A stretch of 64,000 bases of DNA. Source: Eunapius fragilis. Lineage: Eukaryota; Porifera; Demospongiae; Spongillida; Spongillidae. Made by a program: the position numbers and the translations under genes. The notes beneath the pieces were generated by a model, which saw only the letters and a program-made list of their open reading frames with translations, ran no database searches and had not been told where the DNA came from. Shown one piece after another: positions 38,350-51,665 of the stretch (positions within the stretch are counted from its first letter, which is position 1; every line of letters begins with the position of its first letter). The stretch is taken from NCBI GenBank assembly GCA_963681505.1, contig OY811981.1:372001-436000 (forward strand), in the 5' to 3' direction.

Positions 38350-41300
38350 ATGGAATATGAGCAAACCACTGCACACATGGAAGATAGCAGTAACCATTCC
38401 TCTGTCTGTTTTAAATGCCACCCCGAGGATACCTGCTTCGGTATGGGATACCCAAGCGATTCAAAAGTAGGTTCCCACCCATACATTCCTATGGGAAACC
38501 ACCCATACATCTCTATGGGAAATAGTGACTATCTTAGCATCGAGGTGTTGATGAGACATGCAATATGAGCAAACCACTGCACACATGAAAGATAGCAGTA
38601 ACCACTCCTCTATCTCTTTTTAATGCCACCCCGAGGATACTTGCTTTGGTATGGGTTTACCAAGCGATTCAAAAGTAGGTTCCTACCCATACATTTCTAT
38701 GGGAATTTTTTGACTATCTTAGCATCGAGGTGTTGATGAGTCATGCAATATGAGCAAACCACTGCACACATGGAAGATAGCAGTAACCATTCCTCTATCT
38801 GTTTTAAATGCCACCCCGAGGATACCTGCTTTGGTATGGGTTTACCAAGCGATTCAAAAGTAGGTTCCCACCCATACATTTCTATGGGAAATTTTAGACT
38901 ATCATAGCATCGAGGTGTTGATGAGTCATGCAATATGAGCAAACCACTGCACACATGGAAGATAGCAGTAACCATTCCTCTATCTGTTTTAAATGCCACC
39001 CCGAGGATACCTGCTTTGGTATGGGTTTACCAAGCGATTCAAAAGTAGGTTCCCACCCATACATTTCTATGGGAAATTTTTGACTATCTTAGCATCGAGG
39101 TGTTGATGAGACATGGAATATGAGCAAACCACTGCACACATGGAAGATAGCAGTAACCATTCCTCTATCTGTTTTAAATGCCACCCCGAGGATACCTGCT
39201 TTGGTATGGGTTTACCAAGCGATTCAAAAGTAGGTTCCCACCCATACATTCCTATGGGAAACCACCCATACATCTCTATGGGAAATAGTGACTATCTTAG
39301 CATAGAGGTGTTGATGAGACATGCAATATGAGCAAACCACTGCACACATGGAAGATAGCAGTAACCATTCCTCTATCTGTTTTAAATGCCACCCCGAGGA
39401 TACCTGCTTTGGTATGGGTTTACCAAGCGATTCAAAAGTAGGTTCCCACCCATACATTCCTATGGGAAACCACCCATACATCTCTGTGGGAAATAGTGAC
39501 TATCTTAGCATCGAGGTGTTGATGAGACATGCAATATGAGCAAACCACTGCACACATGGAAGATAGCAGTAACCATTCCTCTATCTGTTTTAAATGCCAC
39601 CCCGAGGATACCTGCTTTGGTATGGGTTTACCAAGCGATTCAAAAGTAGGTTCCCACCCATACATTCCTATGGGAAACCACCCATACATCTCTGTGGGAA
39701 ATAGTGACTATCTTAGCATCGAGGTGTTGATGAGACATGCAATATGAGCAAACCACTGCACACATGGAAGATAGCAGTAACCATTCCTCTATCTGTTTTA
39801 AATGCCACCCCGAGCATACCTGCTTCGGTATGGGATACCCAAGCGATTCAAAAGTAGGTTCCCACCCATACATTCCTATGGGAAACCACCCATACATCTC
39901 TATGGGAAATAGTGACTATCTTAGCATCGAGGTGTTGATGAGACATGCAATATGAGCAAACCACTGCACACATGGAAGATAGCAGTAACCACTCCTCTAT
40001 CTCTTTTTAATGCCACCCCGAGGATACCTGCTTTGGTATGGGTTTACCAAGCGATTCAAAAGTAGGTTCCCACCCATACATTTCTATGGGAAATTTTTGA
40101 CTATCTTAGCATCGAGGTGTTGATGAGTCATGCAATATGAGCAAACCACTGCACACATGGAAGATAGCAGTAACCATTCCTCTATCTGTTTTAAATGCCA
40201 CCCCGAGGATACCTGCTTTGGTATGGGTTTACCAAGCGATTCAAAAGTAGGTTCCCACCCATACATTTCTATGGGAAATTTTTGACTATCTTAGCATCGA
40301 GGTGTTGATGAGTCATGCAATATGAGCAAACCACTGCACACATGGAAGATAGCAGTAACCATTCCTCTATCTGTTTTAAATGCCACCCCGAGGATACCTG
40401 CTTTGGTATGGGTTTACCAAGCGATTCAAAAGTAGGTTCCCACCCATACATTTCTATGGGAAATTTTTGACTATCTTAGCATCGAGGTGTTGATGAGACA
40501 TGGAATATGAGCAAACCACTGCACACATGGAAGATAGCAGTAACCATTCCTCTATCTGTTTTAAATGCCACCCCGAGGATACCTTCTTTGGTATGGGTTT
40601 ACCAAGCGATTCAAAAGTAGGTTCCCACCCATACATTTCTATGGGAAATATTTGACTATCTTAGCATCGAGGTGTTGATGAGACATGCAATATGAGCAAA
40701 CCACTGCACACATGGAAGATAGCAGTAACCACTCCTCTATCTCTTTTTAATGCCACCCCGAGGATACCTGCTTTGGTATGGGTTTACCAAGCGATTCAAA
40801 AGTAGGTTCCCACCCATACATTTCTATGGGAATTTTTTGACTATCTTAGCATCGAGGTGTTGATGAGTCATGCAATATGAGCAAACCACTGCACACATGG
40901 AAGATAGCAGTAACCATTCCTCTATCTGTTTTAAATGCCACCCCGAGGATACCTGCTTTGGTATGGGTTCACCAAGCGATTCAAAAGTAGGTTCCCACCC
41001 ATACATTTCTATGGGAAATTTTAGACTATCATAGCATCGAGGTGTTGATGAGTCATGCAATATGAGCAAACCACTGCACACATGGAAGATAGCAGTAACC
41101 ATTCCTCTATCTGTTTTAAATGCCACCCCGAGGATACCTGCTTTGGTATGGGTTTACCAAGCGATTCAAAAGTAGGTTCCCACCCATACATTTCTATGGG
41201 AAATTTTTGACTATCTTAGCATCGAGGTGTTGATGAGACATGGAATATGAGCAAACCACTGCACACATGGAAGATAGCAGTAACCATTCCTCTATCTGTT

Positions 41301-43019
41301 TTAAATGCCACCCCGAGGATACCTGCTTTGGTATGGGTTTACCAAGCGATTCAAAAGTAGGTTCCCACCCATACATTCCTATGGGAAACCACCCATACAT
41401 CTCTATGGGAAATAGTGACTATCTTAGCATAGAGGTGTTGATGAGACATGCAATATGAGCAAACCACTGCACACATGGAAGATAGCAGTAACCATTCCTC
41501 TATCTGTTTTAAATGCCACCCCGAGGATACCTGCTTTGGTATGGGTTTACCAAGCGATTCAAAAGTAGGTTCCCACCCATACATTCCTATGGGAAACCAC
41601 CCATACATCTCTGTGGGAAATAGTGACTATCTTAGCATCGAGGTGTTGATGAGACATGCAATATGAGCAAACCACTGCACACATGGAAGATAGCAGTAAC
41701 CATTCCTCTATCTGTTTTAAATGCCACCCCGAGCATACCTGCTTCGGTATGGGATACCCAAGCGATTCAAAAGTAGGTTCCCACCCATACATTCCTATGG
41801 GAAACCACCCATACATCTCTATGGGAAATAGTGACTATCTTAGCATCGAGGTGTTGATGAGACATGCAATATGAGCAAACCACTGCACACATGGAAGATA
41901 GCAGTAACCACTCCTCTATCTCTTTTTAATGCCACCCCGAGGATACCTGCTTTGGTATGGGTTTACCAAGCGATTCAAAAGTAGGTTCCCACCCATACAT
42001 TTCTATGGGAAATTTTTGACTATCTTAGCATCGAGGTGTTGATGAGTCATGCAATATGAGCAAACCACTGCACACATGGAAGATAGCAGTAACCATTCCT
42101 CTATCTGTTTTAAATGCCACCCCGAGGATACCTGCTTTGGTATGGGTTTACCAAGCGATTCAAAAGTAGGTTCCCACCCATACATTTCTATGGGAAATTT
42201 TTGACTATCTTAGCATCGAGGTGTTGATGAGTCATGCAATATGAGCAAACCACTGCACACATGGAAGATAGCAGTAACCATTCCTCTATCTGTTTTAAAT
42301 GCCACCCCGAGGATACCTGCTTTGGTATGGGTTTACCAAGCGATTCAAAAGTAGGTTCCCACCCATACATTTCTATGGGAAATTTTTGACTATCTTAGCA
42401 TCGAGGTGTTGATGAGACATGGAATATGAGCAAACCACTGCACACATGGAAGATAGCAGTAACCATTCTTCTATCCGTTTTAAATGCCACCCCGAGGATA
42501 CCTGCTTTGGTATGGGTTTACCAAGCGATTCAAAAGTAGGTTCCAACCCATACATTCCTATGGGAAACCACCCATACATCTCTATGGGAAATATTGACTA
42601 TCTTAGCATAGAGGTGTTGATGAGACATGCAATATGAGCAAACCACTGCACACATGGAAGATAGCAGTAACCATTCCTCTATCTGTTTTAAATGCCACCC
42701 CGAGGATACCTGCTTTGGTATGGGTTTACCAAGCGATTCAAAAGTAGGTTTCCACCCATACATTCCTATGGGAAACCACCCATACATCTCTGTGGGAAAT
42801 AGTGACTATCTTAGCATCGAGGTGTTGATGAGACATGCAATATGAGCAAACCACTGCACACATGGAAGATAGCAGTAACCATTCCTCTATCTGTTTTAAA
42901 AGCCACCCCGAGGATACCTGCTTTGGTATGGGTTTACCAAGCGATTCAAAAGTAGGTTCCCACCCATACATTTCTATGGGAAATTTTTGACTATCTTAGC
43001 ATCGAGGTGTTGATGAGAC
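38350..43019. repeat. HOR copies i and j: two 12-mers (2,335 bp each)
   Basis: Copy i: 38350 L3, 38558 S2, 38743 S, 38928 S, 39113 L, 39321 L2, 39529 L2, 39737 L4, 39945 S2, 40130 S, 40315 S and 40500 S. Copy j: 40685 S2, 40870 S, 41055 S, 41240 L, 41448 L2, 41656 L4, 41864 S2, 42049 S, 42234 S, 42419 L1, 42627 L2 and 42835 S3. Copy i is the sister of copy f: both have the doubled L2, CATGAAAGATAG and GTTCCTACCC, at +8,045. Copy j is the sister of copy g: both have AGGTTTCCACCC in the L2 near the end, at +7,421. Copy j lacks the opening L3. Confidence 0.9.
40500..40684 (+). repeat. Rare S variant replacing four monomers
   Basis: At the point where copy f continues with L5, L2, S3 and then the next L3 (32455-33263, 809 bp), copy i has a single S monomer, a net loss of 624 bp (three times 208). 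This S carries two uncommon bases: T at 40585 (ACCTTCTTTGG) and A at 40650 (GGGAAATATTTGAC). Both also occur together in the S monomer at 54995 (55080 and 55145). The second alone occurs at 58000 and 62901. It is a junction product or a monomer copied in from elsewhere in the array. Confidence 0.75.
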
Positions 43020-46000
43020 ATGGAATATGAGCAAACCACTGCACACATGGAAGATAGCAGTAACCATTCCTCTGTCTGTTTTAAATGCCACCCCGAGGAT
43101 ACCTGCTTCGGTATGGGATACCCAAGCGATTCAAAAGTAGGTTCCCACCCATACATTCCTATGGGAAACCACCCATACATCTCTATGGGAAATAGTGACT
43201 ATCTTAGCATCGAGGTGTTGATGAGACATGCAATATGAGCAAACCACTGCACACATGGAAGATAGCAGTAACCACTCCTCTATCTCTTTTTAATGCCACC
43301 CCGAGGATACCTGCTTTGGTATGGGTTTACCAAGCGATTCAAAAGTAGGTTCCCACCCATACATTTCTATGGGAAATTTTTGACTATCTTAGCATCGAGG
43401 TGTTGATGAGTCATGCAATATGAGCAAACCACTGCACACATGGAAGATAGCAGTAACCATTCCTCTATCTGTTTTAAATGCCACCCCGAGGATACCTGCT
43501 TTGGTATGGGTTTACCAAGCGATTCAAAAGTAGGTTCCCACCCATACATTTCTATGGGAAACCACCCATACATCTCTATGGGAAATAGTGACTATCTTAG
43601 CATCGAGGTGTTGATGAGACATGCAATATGAGCAAACCACTGCACACATGGAAGATAGCAGTAACCACTCCTCTATCTCTTTTTAATGCCACCCCGAGGA
43701 TACCTGCTTTGGTATGGGTTTACCAAGCGATTCAAAAGTAGGTTCCCACCCATACATTTCTATGGGAAATTTTTGACTATCTTAGCATCGAGGTGTTGAT
43801 GAGTCATGCAATATGAGCAAACCACTGCACACATGGAAGATAGCAGTAACCATTCCTCTATCTGTTTTAAATGCCACCCCGAGGATACCTGCTTTGGTAT
43901 GGGTTTACCAAGCGATTCAAAAGTAGGTTCCCACCCATACATTTCTATGGGAAATTTTTGACTATCTTAGCATCGAGGTGTTGATGAGACATGGAATATG
44001 AGCAAACCACTGCACACATGGAAGATAGCAGTAACCATTCTTCTATCTGTTTTAAATGCCACCCCGAGGATACCTGCTTTGGTATGGGTTTACCAAGCGA
44101 TTCAAAAGTAGGTTCCAACCCATACATTCCTATGGGAAACCACCCATACATCTCTATGGGAAATATTGACTATCTTAGCATAGAGGTGTTGATGAGACAT
44201 GCAATATGAGCAAACCACTGCACACATGGAAGATAGCAGTAACCATTCCTCTATCTGTTTTAAATGCCACCCCGAGGATACCTGCTTTGGTATGGGTTTA
44301 CCAAGCGATTCAAAAGTAGGTTCCCACCCATACATTCCTATGGGAAACCACCCATACATCTCTGTGGGAAATAGTGACTATCTTAGCATCGAGGTGTTGA
44401 TGAGACATGCAATATGAGCAAACCACTGCACACATGGAAGATAGCAGTAACCATTCCTCTATCTGTTTTAAAAGCCACCCCGAGGATACCTGCTTTGGTA
44501 TGGGTTTACCAAGCGATTCAAAAGTAGGTTCCCACCCATACATTTCTATGGGAAATTTTTGACTATCTTAGCATCGAGGTGTTGATGAGACATGGAATAT
44601 GAGCAAACCACTGCACACATGGAAGATAGCAGTAACCATTCTTCTATCTGTTTTAAATGCCACCCCGAGGATACCTGCTTTGGTATGGGTTTACCAAGCG
44701 ATTCAAAAGTAGGTTCCAACCCATACATTCCTATGGGAAACCACCCATACATCTCTATGGGAAATATTGACTATCTTAGCATAGAGGTGTTGATGAGACA
44801 TGCAATATGAGCAAACCACTGCACACATGGAAGATAGCAGTAACCATTCCTCTATCTGTTTTAAATGCCACCCCGAGGATACCTGCTTTGGTATGGGTTT
44901 ACCAAGCGATTCAAAAGTAGGTTCCCACCCATACATTCCTATGGGAAACCACCCATACATCTCTGTGGGAAATAGTGACTATCTTAGCATCGAGGTGTTG
45001 ATGAGACATGCAATATGAGCAAACCACTGCACACATGGAAGATAGCAGTAACCATTCCTCTATCTGTTTTAAAAGCCACCCCGAGGATACCTGCTTTGGT
45101 ATGGGTTTACCAAGCGATTCAAAAGTAGGTTCCCACCCATACATTTCTATGGGAAATTTTTGACTATCTTAGCATCGAGGTGTTGATGAGACATGGAATA
45201 TGAGCAAACCACTGCACACATGGAAGATAGCAGTAACCATTCCTCTGTCTGTTTTAAATGCCACCCCGAGGATACCTGCTTCGGTATGGGATACCCAAGC
45301 GATTCAAAAGTAGGTTCCCACCCATACATTCCTATGGGAAACCACCCATACATCTCTATGGGAAATAGTGACTATCTTAGCATCGAGGTGTTGATGAGAC
45401 ATGCAATATGAGCAAACCACTGCACACATGGAAGATAGCAGTAACCACTCCTCTATCTCTTTTTAATGCCACCCCGAGGATACCTGCTTTGGTATGGGTT
45501 TACCAGGCGATTCAAAAGTAGGTTCCCACCCATACATTTCTATGGGAAATTTTTGACTATCTTAGCATCGAGGTGTTGATGAGTCATGCAATATGAGCAA
45601 ACCACTGCACACATGGAAGATAGCAGTAACCATTCCTCTATCTGTTTTAAATGCCACCCCGAGGATACCTGCTTTGGTATGGGTTTACCAAGCGATTCAA
45701 AAGTAGGTTCCCACCCATACATTTCTATGGGAAACCACCCATACATCTCTATGGGAAATAGTGACTATCTTAGCATCGAGGTGTTGATGAGACATGCAAT
45801 ATGAGCAAACCACTGCACACATGGAAGATAGCAGTAACCACTCCTCTATCTCTTTTTAATGCCACCCCGAGGATACCTGCTTTGGTATGGGTTTACCAAG
45901 CGATTCAAAAGTAGGTTCCCACCCATACATTTCTATGGGAAATTTTTGACTATCTTAGCATCGAGGTGTTGATGAGTCATGCAATATGAGCAAACCACTG

Positions 46001-48960
46001 CACACATGGAAGATAGCAGTAACCATTCCTCTATCTGTTTTAAATGCCACCCCGAGGATACCTGCTTTGGTATGGGTTTACCAAGCGATTCAAAAGTAGG
46101 TTCCCACCCATACATTTCTATGGGAAATTTTTGACTATCTTAGCATCGAGGTGTTGATGAGACATGGAATATGAGCAAACCACTGCACACATGGAAGATA
46201 GCAGTAACCATTCTTCTATCTGTTTTAAATGCCACCCCGAGGATACCTGCTTTGGTATGGGTTTACCAAGCGATTCAAAAGTAGGTTCCAACCCATACAT
46301 TCCTATGGGAAACCACCCATACATCTCTATGGGAAATATTGACTATCTTAGCATAGAGGTGTTGATGAGACATGCAATATGAGCAAACCACTGCACACAT
46401 GGAAGATAGCAGTAACCATTCCTCTATCTGTTTTAAATGCCACCCCGAGGATACCTGCTTTGGTATGGGTTTACCAAGCGATTCAAAAGTAGGTTCCCAC
46501 CCATACATTTCTATGGGAAATTTTTGACTATCTTAGCATCGAGGTGTTGATGAGACATGGAATATGAGCAAACCACTGCACACATGGAAGATAGCAGTAA
46601 CCATTCTTCTATCTGTTTTAAATGCCACCCCGAGGATACCTGCTTTGGTATGGGTTTACCAAGCGATTCAAAAGTAGGTTCCAACCCATACATTCCTATG
46701 GGAAACCACCCATACATCTCTATGGGAAATATTGACTATCTTAGCATAGAGGTGTTGATGAGACATGCAATATGAGCAAACCACTGCACACATCGAAGAT
46801 AGCAGTAACCATTCCTCTATCTGTTTTAAATGCCACCCCGAGGATACCTGCTTTGGTATGGGTTTACCAAGCGATTCAAAAGTAGGTTCCCACCCATACA
46901 TTCCTATGGGAAACCACCCATACATCTCTGTGGGAAATAGTGACTATCTTAGCATCGAGGTGTTGATGAGACATGCAATATGAGCAAACCACTGCACACA
47001 TGGAAGATAGCAGTAACCATTCCTCTATCTGTTTTAAAAGCCACCCCGAGGATACCTGCTTTGGTATGGGTTTACCAAGCGATTCAAAAGTAGGTTCCCA
47101 CCCATACATTCCTATGGGAAACCACCCATACATCTCTATGGGAAATAGTGACTATCTTAGCATCGAGGTGTTGATGAGACATGCAATATGAGCAAACCAC
47201 TGCACACATGGAAGATAGCAGTAACCACTCCTCTATCTCTTTTTAATGCCACCCCGAGGATACCTGCTTTGGTATGGGTTTACCAAGCGATTCAAAAGTA
47301 GGTTCCCACCCATACATTTCTATGGGAAATTTTTGACTATCTTAGCATCGAGGTGTTGATGAGTCATGCAATATGAGCAAACCACTGCACACATGGAAGA
47401 TAGCAGTAACCATTCCTCTATCTGTTTTAAATGCCACCCCGAGGATACCTGCTTTGGTATGGGTTTACCAAGCGATTCAAAAGTAGGTTCCCACCCATAC
47501 ATTTCTATGGGAAACCACCCATACATCTCTATGGGAAATAGTGACTATCTTAGCATCGAGGTGTTGATGAGACATGCAATATGAGCAAACCACTGCACAC
47601 ATGGAAGATAGCAGTAACCACTCCTCTATCTCTTTTTAATGCCACCCCGAGGATACCTGCTTTGGTATGGGTTTACCAAGCGATTCAAAAGTAGGTTCCC
47701 ACCCATACATTTCTATGGGAAATTTTTGACTATCTTAGCATCGAGGTGTTGATGAGTCATGCAATATGAGCAAACCACTGCACACATGGAAGATAGCAGT
47801 AACCATTCCTCTATCTGTTTTAAATGCCACCCCGAGGATACCTGCTTTGGTATGGGTTTACCAAGCGATTCAAAAGTAGGTTCCCACCCATACATTTCTA
47901 TGGGAAATTTTTGACTATCTTAGCATCGAGGTGTTGATGAGACATGGAATATGAGCAAACCACTGCACACATGGAAGATAGCAGTAACCATTCTTCTATC
48001 TGTTTTAAATGCCACCCCGAGGATACCTGCTTTGGTATGGGTTTACCAAGCGATTCAAAAGTAGGTTCCAACCCATACATTCCTATGGGAAACCACCCAT
48101 ACATCTCTATGGGAAATATTGACTATCTTAGCATAGAGGTGTTGATGAGACATGCAATATGAGCAAACCACTGCACACATGGAAGATAGCAGTAACCATT
48201 CCTCTATCTGTTTTAAATGCCACCCCGAGGATACCTGCTTTGGTATGGGTTTACCAAGCGATTCAAAAGTAGGTTCCCACCCATACATTTCTATGGGAAA
48301 TTTTTGACTATCTTAGCATCGAGGTGTTGATGAGACATGGAATATGAGCAAACCACTGCACACATGGAAGATAGCAGTAACCATTCTTCTATCTGTTTTA
48401 AATGCCACCCCGAGGATACCTGCTTTGGTATGGGTTTACCAAGCGATTCAAAAGTAGGTTCCAACCCATACATTCCTATGGGAAACCACCCATACATCTC
48501 TATGGGAAATATTGACTATCTTAGCATAGAGGTGTTGATGAGACATGCAATATGAGCAAACCACTGCACACATCGAAGATAGCAGTAACCATTCCTCTAT
48601 CTGTTTTAAATGCCACCCCGAGGATACCTGCTTTGGTATGGGTTTACCAAGCGATTCAAAAGTAGGTTCCCACCCATACATTCCTATGGGAAACCACCCA
48701 TACATCTCTGTGGGAAATAGTGACTATCTTAGCATCGAGGTGTTGATGAGACATGCAATATGAGCAAACCACTGCACACATGGAAGATAGCAGTAACCAT
48801 TCCTCTATCTGTTTTAAAAGCCACCCCGAGGATACCTGCTTTGGTATGGGTTTACCAAGCGATTCAAAAGTAGGTTCCCACCCATACATTCCTATGGGAA
48901 ACCACCCATACATCTCTGTGGGAAATAGTGACTATCTTAGCATCGAGGTGTTGATGAGAC
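43020..48960. repeat. Satellite domain F: 1,572-bp octamer, then 1,780-bp nonamers
   Basis: Starts are 43020 L3, 43228 S2, 43413 L6, 43621 S2, 43806 S, 43991 L1, 44199 L2, 44407 S3, 44592 L1, 44800 L2, 45008 S3, 45193 L3, 45401 S2, 45586 L6, 45794 S2, 45979 S, 46164 L1, 46372 S, 46557 L1, 46765 L2, 46973 L, 47181 S2, 47366 L6, 47574 S2, 47759 S, 47944 L1, 48152 S, 48337 L1, 48545 L2 and 48753 L2-like. The trio L1-L2-S3 is duplicated at 43991 and 44592. From 46164 a nonamer (5xL + 4xS, 1,780 bp) repeats at 47944. CACATCGAAG in 46765 and 48545 and TTTTAAAAGCC in the long monomers 46973 and 48753 mark both copies. Confidence 0.9.
44248..47896. repeat. Right copy of the long-range duplicated block (pairs with 1-3649)
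   Basis: This block repeats the start of the window at +44,247 with matching monomer order and matching rare variants. Examples are CACATCGAAG (2518 and 46765), the long monomer with TTTTAAAAGCC (2726 and 46973), L6 (1339 and 45586; 3119 and 47366) and L3 (946 and 45193). Here it is followed by a second nonamer copy at 47944. In the left copy it is followed by the decamer domain. A difference noticed is G at 45506 where the left copy has A at 1259. Confidence 0.88.
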
Positions 48961-51665
48961 ATGCAATATGAGCAAACCACTGCACACATGGAAGATAGCA
49001 GTAACCATTCCTCTATCTGTTTTAAAAGCCACCCCGATGATACCTGCTTTGGTATGGGTTTACCAAGCGATTCAAAAGTAGGTTCCCACCCATACATTTC
49101 TATGGGAAATTTTTGACTATCTTAGCATCGAGGTGTTGATGAGTCATGCAATATGAGCAAACCACTGCACACATGGAAGATAGCAGTAACCATTCCTCTA
49201 TCTGTTTTAAATGCCACCCCGAGGATACCTGCTTTGGTATGGGTTTACCAAGCGATTCAAAAGTAGGTTCCCACCCATACATTTCTATGGGAAATTTTTG
49301 ACTATCTTAGCATCGAGGTGTTGATGAGTCATGCAATATGAGCAAACCACTGCACACATGGAAGATAGCAGTAACCATTCCTCTATCTGTTTTAAATGCC
49401 ACCCCGAGGATACCTGCTTTGGTATGGGTTTACCAAGCGATTCAAAAGTAGGTTCCCACCCATACATTTCTATGGGAAATTTTTGACTATCTTAGCATCG
49501 AGGTGTTGATGAGACATGGAATATGAGCAAACCACTGCACACATGGAAGATAGCAGTAACCATTCTTCTATCTGTTTTAAATGCCACCCCGAGGATACCT
49601 GCTTTGGTATGGGTTTACCAAGCGATTCAAAAGTAGATTCCAACCCATACATTCCTATGGGAAACCACCCATACATCTCTATGGGAAATATTGACTATCT
49701 TAGCATAGAGGTGTTGATGAGACATGCAATATGAGCAAACCACTGCACACATGGAAGATAGCAGTAACCATTCCTCTATCTGTTTTAAATGCCACCCCGA
49801 GGATACCTGCTTTGGTATGGGTTTACCAAGCGATTCAAAAGTAGGTTCCCACCCATACATTCCTATGGGAAACCACCCATACATCTCTGTGGGAAATAGT
49901 GACTATCTTAGCATCGAGGTGTTGATGAGACATGCAATATGAGCAAACCACTGCACACATGGAAGATAGCAGTAACCATTCCTCTATCTGTTTTAAAAGC
50001 CACCCCGAGGATACCTGCTTTGGTATGGGTTTACCAAGCGATTCAAAAGTAGGCTCCCACCCATACATTTCTATGGGAAATTTTTGACTATCTTAGCATC
50101 GAGGTGTTGATGAGTCATGCAATATGAGCAAACCACTGCACACATGGAAGATAGCAGTAACCATTCCTCTATCTGTTTTAAATGCCACCCCGAGGATACC
50201 TGCTTTGGTATGGGTTTACCAAGCGATTCAAAAGTAGGTTCCCACCCATACATTTCTATGGGAAATTTTTGACTATCTTAGCATCAAGGTGTTGATGAGA
50301 CATGGAATATGAGCAAACCACTGCACACATGGAAGATAGCAGTAACCATTGCTCTATCTGTTTTTAATGCCACCCCGAGCATACCTTCTTCGGTGTGGGT
50401 TACCCAAGCGATTCAAAAGTAGGTTCCAACCCATACATTCCTATGGGAAACCACCCATACATCTCTGTGGGAAATAGTGACTATCTTAGCATCGAGGTGT
50501 TGATGAGACATGCAATATGAGCAAACCACTGCACACATGGAAGATAGCAGTAACCATTCCTCTATCTGTTTTAAAAGCCACCCCGAGGATACCTGCTTTG
50601 GTATGGGTTTACCAAGCGATTCAAAAGTAGGTTCCCACCCATACATTTCTATGGGAAATTTTTGACTATCTTAGCATCGAGGTGTTGATGAGTCATGCAA
50701 TATGAGCAAACCACTGCACACATGGAAGATAGCAGTAACCATTCCTCTATCTGTTTTAAATGCCACCCCGAGGATACCTGCTTTGGTATGGGTTTACCAA
50801 GCGATTCAAAAGTAGGTTCCCACCCATACATTTCTATGGGAAATTTTTGACTATCTTAGCATCGAGGTGTTGATGAGTCATGCAATATGAGCAAACCACT
50901 GCACACATGGAAGATAGCAGTAACCATTCCTCTATCTGTTTTAAATGCCACCCCGAGGATACCTGCTTTGGTATGGGTTTACCAAGCGATTCAAAAGTAG
51001 GTTCCCACCCATACATTTCTATGGGAAATTTTTGACTATCTTAGCATCGAGGTGTTGATGAGACATGGAATATGAGCAAACCACTGCACACATGGAAGAT
51101 AGCAGTAACCATTCTTCTATCTGTTTTAAATGCCACCCCGAGGATACCTGCTTTGGTATGGGTTTACCAAGCGATTCAAAAGTAGATTCCAACCCATACA
51201 TTCCTATGGGAAACCACCCATACATCTCTATGGGAAATATTGACTATCTTAGCATAGAGGTGTTGATGAGACATGCAATATGAGCAAACCACTGCACACA
51301 TGGAAGATAGCAGTAACCATTCCTCTATCTGTTTTAAATGCCACCCCGAGGATACCTGCTTTGGTATGGGTTTACCAAGCGATTCAAAAGTAGGTTCCCA
51401 CCCATACATTCCTATGGGAAACCACCCATACATCTCTGTGGGAAATAGTGACTATCTTAGCATCGAGGTGTTGATGAGACATGCAATATGAGCAAACCAC
51501 TGCACACATGGAAGATAGCAGTAACCATTCCTCTATCTGTTTTAAAAGCCACCCCGAGGATACCTGCTTTGGTATGGGTTTACCAAGCGATTCAAAAGTA
51601 GGTTCCCACCCATACATTTCTATGGGAAATTTTTGACTATCTTAGCATCGAGGTGTTGATGAGAC
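48961..51665. repeat. Satellite domain G: 1,549-bp octamer duplication
   Basis: Copy 1 starts are 48961 S3, 49146 S, 49331 S, 49516 L1, 49724 L2, 49932 S3, 50117 S and 50302 L5/L2 chimera. Copy 2 starts are 50510 S3, 50695 S, 50880 S, 51065 L1, 51273 L2 and 51481 S3, all at +1,549 (5xS + 3xL). Both L1 monomers carry the rare AGTAGATTCC (usually AGTAGGTTCC). Copies part at 51666, where L3 replaces the S at 50117. The S3 at 48961 has CCCCGATGATACC, not seen in its partner. Confidence 0.9.
50302..50509 (+). repeat. Chimeric L5/L2 monomer
   Basis: The 5' part is L5 (TTGCTCTATC, GAGCATACCTTCTTCGG, TTCCAACCC) and the 3' part is L2 (CTCTGTGGGAAATAGTGAC, GCATCGAGG). A normal L5 would continue with ATATTGAC and GCATAGAGG. 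The switch lies between TTCCAACCC and CTCTGTGGG, that is inside the duplicated dyad module. It is followed by S3, as an L2 normally is. The same chimera type occurs at 61329 and 62115. Confidence 0.85.
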
